Source: Candidatus Zixiibacteriota bacterium
GTDB taxonomy: Bacteria > Zixibacteria > MSB-5A5 > UBA10806 > 4484-95
NCBI GenBank assembly: GCA_021159005.1
Contig: JAGGSN010000223.1
Location: forward strand, 1 to 32,104
Length of the DNA: 32,104 nt
Reading direction: 5' to 3'
Under the pieces are notes generated by a model, which was not told the origin of the DNA, searched no databases, and saw only the letters and a program-made list of their open reading frames with translations. The position numbers and the translations under genes are program-made. Of the stretch, positions 16,331 to 25,255 are shown piece after piece (within the stretch, counting starts at the first letter, position 1; every line of letters starts with the position of its first letter).

Positions 16331-17641
16331 ATGAAAAAAGCTCTTATTGCCCTGTTTCTATTTATCATTACATCATCATTGTTGACAGCCGGCGAAACAC
16401 GGCAGATGACTCTTGGCAATGGCATGAAAGTCATTCTAAAAGAGAATCATTCGACATCGATGGTATCATCGATTGTTTGTGTGAGAGCGGGAAGCAAATT
16501 TGAGGATAAGACAAATAACGGGTTTACTCATTTCCTCGAACATTTATTGTTCAACGGCACTAAAAATCTCAGCCGGATTGAACTAAACGAAGGCTTCAAA
16601 AACCATGGCGGCTATATCAATGCATTTACAAGAAAAGACCTTACCGGCTACCTGTTTGTGATTCCCTCTATCTATGCCGAATATGCTCTTGAAACGCAAG
16701 CCGAACAGATATTCAACTCGACTTTGCCGGAGGAAGAATTTCCCAAGGAACGCAAGATAGTCTCGGAAGAAATCAACATGAATTATGACGATCCCGAAAA
16801 CCAGAAAGAGATGTTTTTCGATTCGCTCATCTATCATGGTTCGCCGTATGCTCAAACTGTGCTGGGTCCTAAAAATATTATCTCGACAATACCAAGGGAA
16901 AAGGTGCTGGCATATTACAAGGAACACTATTTGCCGAACAACATGATTGCTTTGTTCATCGGCGATTTCGAAATCGATCAATTCGCTAAGTTAGTAGAAA
17001 AATATTACGGCGCTTATCCAGCCGGCGAACTTCCCAATATCAGGAAATTCGAAGTTAATCCGCCATATGACAAAAAAATCCATTATCGAAAACTGCCGGT
17101 GGAAACAGCCTCTCTACATATGGTATTTCCGGCGCCGATGTATACCGATGCCGATTATTACAGTATCGATATGCTGGCTCAGATACTTGATTCGGGCGAG
17201 GGTTCGCCATTATATAAAGTCTTAACCGACGAGGATGAGTCTTTAATCAATGATATGAATTTCTATCTTGAATCAAATAGCGATTACTCCCTGCTTCATT
17301 TTTCAATCACTACTAACTTTCCTGATAAAATTGAGCATATCGCTAAAATGACCAACGAATTTTTAACCTCATTAGGAAATCATCCATTTGATGAGAAGAA
17401 ATTAAACAGGATAGTGGTTAAGAATAAAACCGATGCGATTTACCTTGAGGAAAAGCTGCATTATTATGGTGTTATGCAGGCGCCGATGTTGGTGAATTTT
17501 GGCTATGACTATATTGAAACATATGTTGAAAAATTAAGCCGGCAAAAACCATCCGATTTGCAGAAAGCGGCCGAGAAATATTTCGGCGCAAATAAATATC
17601 TGGCAATGGCTGTAGTTCCATTATCAGGGGAGGGAAAATAA
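16331..17641 (+). CDS. M16 family zinc peptidase, catalytic member
   Basis: A protein of 436 residues with a signal peptide (about 1-20, ends L-T-A). The inverted zinc motif H-F-L-E-H occupies 67-71, and Glu147 follows the second His at exactly 76 residues, the spacing typical of pitrilysin-type enzymes. Both halves of the M16 fold are present. The ATG at 16331 is chosen over an in-frame TTG 12 codons upstream because AAAAAGGAG lies at normal distance before it and the signal peptide starts there. Its stop overlaps the ATG of the next M16 gene by one base (TAATG), so the two are translationally coupled. M16 pairs usually form a dimer that degrades peptides in a closed chamber, here probably in the periplasm. 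Confidence 0.9.
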   Translation: MKKALIALFLFIITSSLLTAGETRQMTLGNGMKVILKENHSTSMVSSIVCVRAGSKFEDKTNNGFTHFLEHLLFNGTKNLSRIELNEGFKNHGGYINAFTRKDLTGYLFVIPSIYAEYALETQAEQIFNSTLPEEEFPKERKIVSEEINMNYDDPENQKEMFFDSLIYHGSPYAQTVLGPKNIISTIPREKVLAYYKEHYLPNNMIALFIGDFEIDQFAKLVEKYYGAYPAGELPNIRKFEVNPPYDKKIHYRKLPVETASLHMVFPAPMYTDADYYSIDMLAQILDSGEGSPLYKVLTDEDESLINDMNFYLESNSDYSLLHFSITTNFPDKIEHIAKMTNEFLTSLGNHPFDEKKLNRIVVKNKTDAIYLEEKLHYYGVMQAPMLVNFGYDYIETYVEKLSRQKPSDLQKAAEKYFGANKYLAMAVVPLSGEGK

Positions 17642-18969
17642 TGCGTATCCTAATTATTACTCTAACAATCGCTTTGATATTATCACTAAGCTGTGCCGAC
17701 AATATATCCAATAAATATACTCGAGAAGTACTGCCAAATGGGTTAACCGTGATAATCAAATACAACCCTGATTCTCGCATCTTTGCTGTTGATATCCTTG
17801 GGAAAAATCGCGCGGCTATGGAAGAACCCGATAAGGCTGGAATTACCGATTTGGTCAACCGCATGCTCGTTAAGGGAACGAAAGCGAAAAACGCCGAGGA
17901 AGTTCAAGCCGCTTTGGATGATATCGGCGCACGCCTTAAAACCAACGACTCGCCGTATATGCCCTACGATGACCGCTATACCTGGCGAGCTTTCAGCTTT
18001 ATCAGGTTTGAGACAATTGATGAGTATGCCGAAAAGGGATTGGATATTCTGCATGAAATAGTAACCGAACCTGCCTTTTCACCGACTGAATTGAGTAAAA
18101 CCAAGAATAGGGTTATGGGTATAATGGGAATGGAATCCGGTTCAACTTACAAGGTTTGTCGCAATCTGTATTACTCCAAGCTGTTTGAAAATCATCCGCT
18201 GTCGAATAAAGTGCTTGGCGGCAGACGGAATTTAATGAGCATCACAAGCGAGGATTTGGCACAGTATCACCAGAAATACTATGCACCCGATAACCTGATT
18301 TTAACGGTTGTTTCAAATATCAATCCCCGCAATGTAATGGACTGGGTAAAAATTCGATTCGGGAATATGACAGCCTCCGACGGCGAAAATATTAACCTGC
18401 CGGATGCGGTCAAAGCTAAGGGCATTGTCGAGATTAAAGAGCCGATGGATAAAGAGCAGATTTATATTTACATAGGCAATATAGTTCCGGGATTGAAATC
18501 CGACAGTGTGCCGGCTTTAAAGCTAACATTAGAAATACTTTCAACAAGACTGAAATTAAACCTTCGCGAAAAACAGGGATTGGCATATTCAGTCGGCGCC
18601 GGCGGACGGTTTCTTGAAAATTTCGGCTGGTACACATGCGCGATAGGCACAGGCTATAAAAACTTTACAGTCGCTAAAAATGGCATCTTAGCCGAAATAG
18701 AAAAGCTGAAAAATGAACCAGTCGAACAGGCTGAACTTGATAAAGCGCGCAATTCGCTTTGGGGTTCCATGTTGATGCGGAACATGAGCTGCATCAATCA
18801 GGCATACTATATGGCTTATTATGAATTCGTAAATGTTGGTTATGACCACGATGACGGCTGTAGAAAGCGTCTTGATAAAATTAATATCGATGATGTTCAA
18901 CAGGCGGCTAAGGCGTATCTTGATGCGGAAAATTATGTTTTAGCCTATGTTGGAAAAATAAATAAATAA
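17641..18969 (+). CDS. M16 family peptidase-like protein, non-catalytic partner
   Basis: This 442-residue protein begins with a hydrophobic export signal ending S-L-S-C, an imperfect lipobox, so it may be a lipoprotein or simply secreted. Where the catalytic partner has H-x-x-E-H this protein has D-L-V-N-R, so the zinc site is gone. The C-terminal half keeps R-E-K-Q-G-L-A-Y-S-V (299-308), whose Arg and Tyr contact substrate in M16 enzymes. A member lacking zinc paired with one that has it matches the alpha/beta arrangement of processing peptidases and heterodimeric bacterial M16B enzymes. It overlaps the upstream gene by one base. Confidence 0.88.
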   Translation: MRILIITLTIALILSLSCADNISNKYTREVLPNGLTVIIKYNPDSRIFAVDILGKNRAAMEEPDKAGITDLVNRMLVKGTKAKNAEEVQAALDDIGARLKTNDSPYMPYDDRYTWRAFSFIRFETIDEYAEKGLDILHEIVTEPAFSPTELSKTKNRVMGIMGMESGSTYKVCRNLYYSKLFENHPLSNKVLGGRRNLMSITSEDLAQYHQKYYAPDNLILTVVSNINPRNVMDWVKIRFGNMTASDGENINLPDAVKAKGIVEIKEPMDKEQIYIYIGNIVPGLKSDSVPALKLTLEILSTRLKLNLREKQGLAYSVGAGGRFLENFGWYTCAIGTGYKNFTVAKNGILAEIEKLKNEPVEQAELDKARNSLWGSMLMRNMSCINQAYYMAYYEFVNVGYDHDDGCRKRLDKINIDDVQQAAKAYLDAENYVLAYVGKINK

Positions 18970-18978
18970 AAAGTAGAT

Positions 18979-19009
18979 GTAGGTCAAGGCCGCTTGGGAC
19001 TTGACCTGC
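18979..19009 (+). repeat. Hairpin with GTAGGTC/GACCTGC ends
   Basis: AGGTCAAG (18981-18988) pairs perfectly with CTTGACCT (19000-19007) around an 11-base loop. The ends GTAGGTC and GACCTGC match those of the element at 3992-4129, and GGCAGGTC/GACCTGCC recurs at 26413-26435. There is no T-run, so this is a repeat rather than a clear terminator for the M16 genes. Confidence 0.5.
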
Positions 19010-19018
19010 TGTACTGTT

Positions 19019-19054
19019 GGAAGTAACTTCCGCAACAGCACAGAGTAACTTCCG
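19019..19054. repeat. Palindrome GGAAGT-A-ACTTCC plus direct repeat
   Basis: A 13-base palindrome lies at 19019-19031. The 11-mer AGTAACTTCCG occurs at 19022-19032 and again at 19044-19054, followed by CAACAGCA and ACAGCA respectively. This looks like a small tandem duplication; no function is evident. Confidence 0.45.
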
Positions 19055-19255
19055 ACAGCATAAAAACCTTCTTTGATTCTTAATAGGTTCCCGATATTGT
19101 TTCTATCATATTATTGTCCATGAGATTAAAAGCTAATTTCTAATAACAAAATAAACTTTTATGAATAATTAGGGTTATAATGGCTATACTCAATCCCTAA
19201 AAAAAACCGAGTTAAATTGCTTGAAATATATAAAATATTCCCTATATTGAACCAA

Positions 19256-19648
19256 ATGGTATTAATAAAATATCACCTGCCAATAATAATATATGCCGTG
19301 TTGATTTTTATCGGCTCATCTATTTCCACGTTACCATCAGAAATACCGGATTTCGATTTCATGGATAAATTCATACATTTTATGGAGTATTTTATCTTTG
19401 GCATTTTACTTTGGCGTTCGGCTTATAAATGGAATAAAATTGCTAAATCTCTGATGTTTATAACCATAGTTTTTTCAATCGGGGCTTTTTATGCGTTAAG
19501 CGATGAATTTCATCAATTATATGTACCCGGCCGGGACGGTAATTTATATGATTGGCTGGCTGATATTTTTGGGCTTGCGGTTGGTCTGGCAACTGCTTAT
19601 ATTTTTATTAAAGAAAGGAATAGCCTAAAAATCGATGTTAATGAATAA
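19256..19648 (+). CDS. VanZ-like family membrane protein
   Basis: A protein of about 130 residues. Hydrophobic segments sit at about 8-24, 44-58, 68-86 and 106-123. VanZ-type motifs are clear: D-K-F-I-H-F-M-E-Y-F-I-F-G, then S-D-E-F-H-Q-L-Y-V-P-G-R-D-G-N, then D-W-L-A-D-I-F-G. VanZ homologues are small inner-membrane proteins; some confer low-level teicoplanin resistance, but most have no known role. The ATG at 19256 puts the first membrane helix near the N-terminus. A TTG at 19217 would add 13 residues. Neither start has a strong ribosome site. The gene stands alone, 173 bases before aspS. Confidence 0.8.
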   Translation: MVLIKYHLPIIIYAVLIFIGSSISTLPSEIPDFDFMDKFIHFMEYFIFGILLWRSAYKWNKIAKSLMFITIVFSIGAFYALSDEFHQLYVPGRDGNLYDWLADIFGLAVGLATAYIFIKERNSLKIDVNE

Positions 19649-19672
19649 TCCGAGAAAAGCGATAGATTAATA

Positions 19673-19702
19673 TTGACCCAAATAAGTCGATAATTCTAAA
19701 AA
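19673..19702 (+). promoter_or_regulatory. Weak candidate promoter for the aspS cluster
   Basis: TTGACC (19673-19678) is followed after 18 bp by TAAAAA (19697-19702), each with partial consensus match. The leader would be about 110 bases. It includes the inverted element CGGATTATCCG (19704-19714). Confidence 0.3.
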
Positions 19703-19821
19703 TCGGATTATCCGGTTATATATTTATATTTGAAATAATAAAATCCGATAATGAAAGATAAAACAGTTCAATACATAAGTAATTTGGAATCACTTGATTA
19801 AGACATGACAGAAAGGCGCTG

Positions 19822-21642
19822 ATGGATTCTTTAACAACAGGATATCGCACTCACAATTGCGGCTCGCTAAACAAAAACGATACCGAAAAATCTGTCCAAC
19901 TTTGCGGTTGGGTTGCCGGCTGGCGCAACCTCGGCGGAGTTATTTTTATAGACCTTCGCGACCGCTGGGGCATAACTCAGATAACATTTAATCCCCAGAC
20001 ATGTTCATCCGAGTTAGTGGAATCAGCTAAAAAACTTCGCTACGAGTTTGTAATCCGGGTTGAAGGAGATGTTCAAGAGCGCCCTGAGAACGCCCGCAAT
20101 ACAAAACTCGCCACCGGTGATATTGAAATTTCGGCAGCGAAATTAATAATACTAAGCAAATCTGAAACGCCTCCATTCTTAGTTGAGAACGAGGTGGATG
20201 CCTCGGAAGAACTTCGCCTTGAATATCGCTATCTGGATTTAAGGCGGCCAATCTTGCAAGATAAATTGATTCTAAGACATAAAGCTGTATTGGAGGTTAG
20301 AAAATATCTCGACAGCCTTGATTTTATCGAAATTGAAACGCCTTTATTGATTAGGTCTACTCCGGAAGGAGCGAGAGATTATGTGGTGCCATCCCGCGAA
20401 CATAAAGGGTGTTTCTATGCTTTACCTCAATCGCCCCAGTTGTTTAAGCAGATATTGATGGTTTCGGGTTTCGACCGCTATTTTCAGATAGCTCGATGCC
20501 TTCGCGATGAAGACTTAAGAGCCGACCGTCAGCCGGAACATACCCAGATAGATATAGAAATGACCTTTGTTTCAATCGACGATATTTTCAAGATTGCCGA
20601 GGGCATGATGGCTCATCTGTATAAAACCATTCTCAATATCGAACTTGATACTCCTTTTCCAAGATTTACATTCGATGAGGTAATGGCAAAATATGGTTCC
20701 GATAAGCCTGATATGCGTTTTGACATGGAGATAACAGAATTATCATCAGAGATGGCAAACTGCGGGTTTGGCGTATTTGAAAATACCGTTGCCGATGGCG
20801 GTTATGTTGGCGGGCTGGTATTTAAAGATGGCGCCGGGTTATCAAGGAAAAAACTTGATGAACTTCAAGACGTAATTAAAAAATCGGGCGGGAAAGGTTT
20901 AGCGCATATAGCTTTCAAACCGGAAGGACCAAAATCGCCTATCTTGAAATTCCTTAAAGATGGCAGCCTTGAGCGGATTAAAAATAAAATGAGAGCCTCT
21001 GACGGCGATTTGGTATTGATAGTCGCCGACCGAAAAATAACAGCCCTAAACTGCTTGGGCACTCTGCGGCTTTATATAGGCAAGGAATACAATCTTATAG
21101 ATAAAAGCTTGTGGCAATTCCTCTGGGTTTATAGATTCCCATTATTCGAATACAACGCCGATTTAAAACGGTTTGATGCTATGCATAATATTGTAACCTC
21201 ACCGGTTGAGGAGGATATGGATAAGCTCGACGAAGGTTTCAATTCCGACCTTCCCTTAGATAATGAAAGTCATCCTTGGTCGAAAATCTATGCCAACCAG
21301 TATGACCTTGTCTGCAATGGTTCCGAACTGGCATCCGGCGGGATAAGGATACATCGTTCTGAAGTTCAGGAAAAAGTTTTAAAGATACTGGGATTATCAA
21401 AAGAACGGGCGGAAAAAATGTTCGGTTTCCTTTTAAAAGCGCTTCGATACGGCGCGCCTCCTCATGGCGGCATAGCACCCGGTCTCGACAGGATTATCGC
21501 GCTGATGACCGACAGCCCATCAATAAGGGATGTCATAGCTTTTCCAAAGACTACCGGAGGGCGTTCCTTGATGGATGGTTCGCCGACTCCGATAGAGCAG
21601 GAACAATTAGACGAACTCGGTTTAGAGTTGAAAAAGCAATAG
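19822..21642 (+). CDS. aspS: Aspartate--tRNA ligase, bacterial type
   Basis: This 606-residue enzyme charges tRNA(Asp). It has an N-terminal OB-fold anticodon-binding domain (about 1-110), then the catalytic core with Y-R-Y-L-D-L-R-R-P, motif 2 (F-D-R-Y-F-Q-I-A-R-C ... D-R-Q-P-E-H-T-Q), an inserted GAD domain (about 285-420) that marks the bacterial type, and motif 3 G-G-I-A-P-G-L-D-R near the end. AGAAAGG precedes the ATG. It is the first gene of a compact same-strand run; phoH follows after 12 bases. Leu in the R-N-L-G-G segment of the anticodon domain resembles enzymes specific for tRNA(Asp), but that is only a hint. Confidence 0.96.
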   Translation: MDSLTTGYRTHNCGSLNKNDTEKSVQLCGWVAGWRNLGGVIFIDLRDRWGITQITFNPQTCSSELVESAKKLRYEFVIRVEGDVQERPENARNTKLATGDIEISAAKLIILSKSETPPFLVENEVDASEELRLEYRYLDLRRPILQDKLILRHKAVLEVRKYLDSLDFIEIETPLLIRSTPEGARDYVVPSREHKGCFYALPQSPQLFKQILMVSGFDRYFQIARCLRDEDLRADRQPEHTQIDIEMTFVSIDDIFKIAEGMMAHLYKTILNIELDTPFPRFTFDEVMAKYGSDKPDMRFDMEITELSSEMANCGFGVFENTVADGGYVGGLVFKDGAGLSRKKLDELQDVIKKSGGKGLAHIAFKPEGPKSPILKFLKDGSLERIKNKMRASDGDLVLIVADRKITALNCLGTLRLYIGKEYNLIDKSLWQFLWVYRFPLFEYNADLKRFDAMHNIVTSPVEEDMDKLDEGFNSDLPLDNESHPWSKIYANQYDLVCNGSELASGGIRIHRSEVQEKVLKILGLSKERAEKMFGFLLKALRYGAPPHGGIAPGLDRIIALMTDSPSIRDVIAFPKTTGGRSLMDGSPTPIEQEQLDELGLELKKQ

Positions 21643-21654
21643 CAGGGTAATATA

Positions 21655-22617
21655 TTGGCAGAGAAAAAGATTTACATAGAAGATATCGACCAGCGGCTTT
21701 TGTTTGGTTTTCAAAATTCAAATCTCAGCCTGATTGAATCCGAATTTCCGGTTGAGATTACTGCTCGCGGAGACTGGGTTTACATGCAGGGCAAGCAAAA
21801 TCAGATTGATGCCGTTGAAAAAGTTATTCGTGATATAGCCGACCATCTCAAAGCCACCGGCGAACTTACTGACCGCTATATTCACTATGCTATTATCATG
21901 GTTAAGGAAAACGGCGCTGGCCCCAACGAGCAAATTCTTGATGTTGAGCCGCTGGTTTTTTCGCTCACAACTCATCAGGCAATCAAACCCAGAACTGTCG
22001 GCCAAAATGCATATGTTCAAGCAATTGATAAAAATGACCTGGTGCTGTCTATAGGTCCGGCTGGAACCGGCAAGACTTATTTAGCAGTCGCTATGGCTGT
22101 TATGGCTTTTAAACAGAAGCTGATTAATCGGATAATTTTAACCAGACCGGCAGTCGAGGCTGGCGAATCGCTTGGGTATTTGCCTGGTGACATAAGGGCT
22201 AAGGTTGACCCGTTTCTCAGGCCTCTCTATGATGCTCTTCACGATATGCTTGATGCGGAGAAAATCAAGAAATTAATCGATATGGGACTTATAGAAATCG
22301 CCCCGCTGGCTTTTATGCGAGGCAGAACATTGAACAGTTCGTTTATTATTCTCGATGAAGCTCAGAATACGTCTCACGGCCAAATGAAGATGTTTCTGAC
22401 AAGAATAGGTCAGGGTTCCAAGGCTGTGATAACCGGCGATATTACCCAGATAGATTTAGAGGACAAGTCAAAGTCCGGATTGCTTAGGGTAAGAAAGATT
22501 ATCGGCAACATCAAAGGAATTAAATTTGTAGAATTATCCAGCAAGGATGTTGTCAGACACAAGCTGGTTTTGGATATAATCAAGGCTTACGAAAAATACG
22601 AGTCGCGCAAAAAATGA
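21655..22617 (+). CDS. phoH: PhoH-like ATPase (YbeZ type)
   Basis: A protein of 320 residues. The N-terminal part (about 8-70) looks like the KH-type RNA-binding domain of YbeZ-type PhoH proteins. The ATPase core has Walker A G-P-A-G-T-G-K-T (134-141) and Walker B I-I-L-D-E-A-Q-N (231-238), followed by T-G-D-I-T-Q-I-D. In this family the protein works with the ribonuclease YbeY in rRNA or RNA processing, and ybeY lies two genes downstream. The start is a TTG at 21655, preceded by AGCAGGG. The last four bases overlap the start of pgpH (ATGA), so translation is probably coupled. Confidence 0.94.
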   Translation: MAEKKIYIEDIDQRLLFGFQNSNLSLIESEFPVEITARGDWVYMQGKQNQIDAVEKVIRDIADHLKATGELTDRYIHYAIIMVKENGAGPNEQILDVEPLVFSLTTHQAIKPRTVGQNAYVQAIDKNDLVLSIGPAGTGKTYLAVAMAVMAFKQKLINRIILTRPAVEAGESLGYLPGDIRAKVDPFLRPLYDALHDMLDAEKIKKLIDMGLIEIAPLAFMRGRTLNSSFIILDEAQNTSHGQMKMFLTRIGQGSKAVITGDITQIDLEDKSKSGLLRVRKIIGNIKGIKFVELSSKDVVRHKLVLDIIKAYEKYESRKK

Positions 22618-24833
22618 AAAAATCTCGTGTGTCTAATAATAACGTTATTAAATCCGGCGAGCTAACTCTTGAGGATGCTAAAGAGCGCAAGTATTTCGAT
22701 AAGGATTTATTATTCCGAGTTATACTGGGAGCTATTCTTATTCTTGGCATTACTTTCTTGTACCCATTAGAGAAATTATATCAGCCGCTTGATGTGCCTA
22801 ACATGGGCGAGGTCGCAACTGAGGATTTAAGAGCGCCGTTTGATTTCCCCATATTTAAAAGCGAAGCGGAACTTCAACAAGACAGGGAAACAGTCATTGC
22901 CAATCTAAGACCGGTTTTAATTTATGATACTCTGCTTAGCCAGATGGTTTCTGATAAAGCGCTAAATTTCTTCGATTATATCGATTCATCAATAAATAAA
23001 AATTTAGACAATCAGACAACGATTTCCCTGATACGAAATCATTATCCCGCATTATCTGATTCGGTTATACTATCAATATTAACTGAATCGCAATTAATAC
23101 GAAATACAACCCTTTCTATTGTTGACAGTTTAATTTCAAGCGGAATTATGAATAATATCAACAGCCTGCCGCTGCAGAATTCAGGTCTTGTTACAATCTA
23201 CGGGCCATCCGAAATAAAAACAGTCGCTCGGGATCATGTGCTGGATTTATCATCAGCGCGAATTTTCATTGCTAATGAATTATCCAAGCTTTTAAAAATA
23301 GATGCCGCATCGAAAAAAATAATATCAGATTTAGCCTTTATGTTTTTAGAACCTAATCTTATTTTCAGCAAAGAGAAAACCGAAATGAACCGCCAAGCGG
23401 AAATAGAGGCAATCCCGAAAACTAAGGGCTTGGTATTTAGAGGCGAATTAATAATCAAGTCTAATGAGCGAATAACAGAAGTGCATCGTGATAAGCTGGT
23501 TTCATTAGCCAAGTATAAACTAGAACGTCTTCAGGGCAAAAGCGTTATAAATTATATCTTGCCGCCAATGGGAAGAATGTTTTTTGTAGCTTTCCCGATA
23601 CTGTTTTTTATATTCTATCTCTATTTTTTCAGAAGAAAAATCTATAACACTAACAGTTCCATTTTAGTGGTTGCAATATTAATTGGCGCAGAGGTGTTGT
23701 TATTAAACACCGTACTTTCCCAAAATTACCTTTCAAAATATCTCGTTCCTTTGACTATTGCCTCTATGCTGGCAACAATTTTGTTTGATGAGGAAGTGGG
23801 CTTAATATTAACGTTTTCTTTGGGATTGCTGGCAGGCGTGCTTTCGGGTTTCAAGCTGGACATAACCTTTGTTACTATTATATCCGGAGTGGTCGCCAGT
23901 TTTTCTGTACGCAAAGTCCGTCACCGCCAGGAATTTTATCGTCCCTTATTGTATCTATGTCTTACTTATGGAGGCTCGGTTTATATCATCGAATCACTAA
24001 AACTTACGCCCTCGCCGGAGTTAATATCGCATGTTTGGATGTCAATTCTCAATGGCTTTCTTTCACCTATTCTGACAATAGGCTTGCTGCCGCTTTTTGA
24101 AACAGGTTTTGGCATCACCACCGATGTTACCCTGCTGGAACTGTCTGACTTGAACCGGCCTTTATTAAAACGTCTGGCTTTAGAGGCTCCGGGCACATAC
24201 CATCACTCGCTAATGATTGGCACTTTAGCGGAGGATGCCGCAGAGGCGATTGGCGCCAATTCGCTTTTGGCGAGAGTGGGATCGTATTACCATGACATAG
24301 GCAAAATACAAAAACCGGAATATTTTGTCGAAAACCAATCGGGCGGTGTTAACAAACATGAGAAACTGACTCCTACTATGTCGGCTATGATTCTGGAAGC
24401 TCATGTCAAAGAAGGAATCGAACTTGCCTTGAAACATAATTTGCCAAAGAGCATTATAGATTTTATAACCGGTCATCATGGTACCAGCACCATGACTTAT
24501 TTCTATGACAAATCTCAGAAAGAAATAGGCGATGCGGCTGATGTTAGAGATTTCCAATATCCGGGACCTAATCCTGAGACCAAGGAAGTAGCTATCGTAA
24601 TGCTGGCTGATTCCGTAGAGGCGGCCTCGCGAACGCTTGATGATCCCAAACCGTCCCGTATAAGAAATCTTGTCCACCGAATATTTATGGATAAATTTAA
24701 TTCGGGATTGCTCGAAAAGTCTAATTTAACACTTCGCGATTTAAAAACAATAGAAGACAGCTTTGTCAGAGTGTTGATTGCAACTTTCCATAAACGCATC
24801 AAATATCCTGAACAAAAGAGAGTGCTATCATAA
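22614..24833 (+). CDS. pgpH: 7TM-HD family c-di-AMP phosphodiesterase (PgpH type)
   Basis: A membrane protein of 739 residues. One membrane helix at about 32-50 is followed by an extracytoplasmic domain (about 55-310), then a multi-helix membrane block (about 322-497) and a cytoplasmic HD domain. Metal-binding residues of the HD fold are visible: H530/H531 in T-Y-H-H-S, H560-D561 in Y-H-D-I-G-K, and H621-H622-G-T. PgpH enzymes hydrolyse c-di-AMP to pApA, and the extracellular part is thought to sense a signal. It overlaps phoH by four bases and is itself overlapped by the inferred ybeY start. The grouping phoH-pgpH-ybeY is common in bacteria. Confidence 0.92.
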   Translation: MKKSRVSNNNVIKSGELTLEDAKERKYFDKDLLFRVILGAILILGITFLYPLEKLYQPLDVPNMGEVATEDLRAPFDFPIFKSEAELQQDRETVIANLRPVLIYDTLLSQMVSDKALNFFDYIDSSINKNLDNQTTISLIRNHYPALSDSVILSILTESQLIRNTTLSIVDSLISSGIMNNINSLPLQNSGLVTIYGPSEIKTVARDHVLDLSSARIFIANELSKLLKIDAASKKIISDLAFMFLEPNLIFSKEKTEMNRQAEIEAIPKTKGLVFRGELIIKSNERITEVHRDKLVSLAKYKLERLQGKSVINYILPPMGRMFFVAFPILFFIFYLYFFRRKIYNTNSSILVVAILIGAEVLLLNTVLSQNYLSKYLVPLTIASMLATILFDEEVGLILTFSLGLLAGVLSGFKLDITFVTIISGVVASFSVRKVRHRQEFYRPLLYLCLTYGGSVYIIESLKLTPSPELISHVWMSILNGFLSPILTIGLLPLFETGFGITTDVTLLELSDLNRPLLKRLALEAPGTYHHSLMIGTLAEDAAEAIGANSLLARVGSYYHDIGKIQKPEYFVENQSGGVNKHEKLTPTMSAMILEAHVKEGIELALKHNLPKSIIDFITGHHGTSTMTYFYDKSQKEIGDAADVRDFQYPGPNPETKEVAIVMLADSVEAASRTLDDPKPSRIRNLVHRIFMDKFNSGLLEKSNLTLRDLKTIEDSFVRVLIATFHKRIKYPEQKRVLS

Positions 24834-25255
24834 AAGTTTCATTTGCTTACTCGGATAAACGTTTTAAGCTGCCCTTGGCGCAGATAAAAAAAATCCTTAA
24901 TCGGCTGGCAAAAGAGCATAAAGCTCAAGGCGAATTATTTGTTGTCTTTAATAATGACAAACAGATGAGCAGTTTGAATTATCAATTTAAAAAGAAAAAT
25001 CGCCCTACCGATGTTTTAGCATTCAATCTTGCGGAAAATACGGCGAATAACTATATTGAGGGTGAGATTTATGTTAATTTGCAAATTGCCAAAAGACAAG
25101 CCGCTGAATATGAAGCAACGTATTTGGAAGAAGTAATTCGGCTTTGCCTTCATGGTTTTTTGCATCTGTTAGGATATGATGATTTAAATACTAACGCCAA
25201 AAAAGAGATGTGGATCATTCAGGAAAATTATTTAACAAGTTTTAAGGAACATTAA
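24830..25255 (+). CDS. ybeY: Endoribonuclease YbeY, probable non-ATG start
   Basis: YbeY is a zinc-dependent RNase for 16S rRNA maturation and ribosome quality control. The core R-P-T-D-V-L-A-F and H-G-F-L-H-L-L-G-Y-D-D are present. The third metal ligand, usually His (H-x3-H-x5-H), is Asp here. The frame is closed by TGA at 24809, and between there and TTG at 24875 no ATG, GTG or TTG exists. The TTG start gives 126 residues and cuts off the first beta strand (K-V-S-F-A-Y-S-D). ATA at 24830 gives 141 residues, overlaps the pgpH stop as ATAA in place of the usual ATGA, and has GAGAG seven bases upstream. I therefore infer ATA (or ATC at 24827) as the start; TTG 24875 is the fallback. corC overlaps its stop by one base. 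Confidence 0.85.
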   Translation: MKVSFAYSDKRFKLPLAQIKKILNRLAKEHKAQGELFVVFNNDKQMSSLNYQFKKKNRPTDVLAFNLAENTANNYIEGEIYVNLQIAKRQAAEYEATYLEEVIRLCLHGFLHLLGYDDLNTNAKKEMWIIQENYLTSFKEH

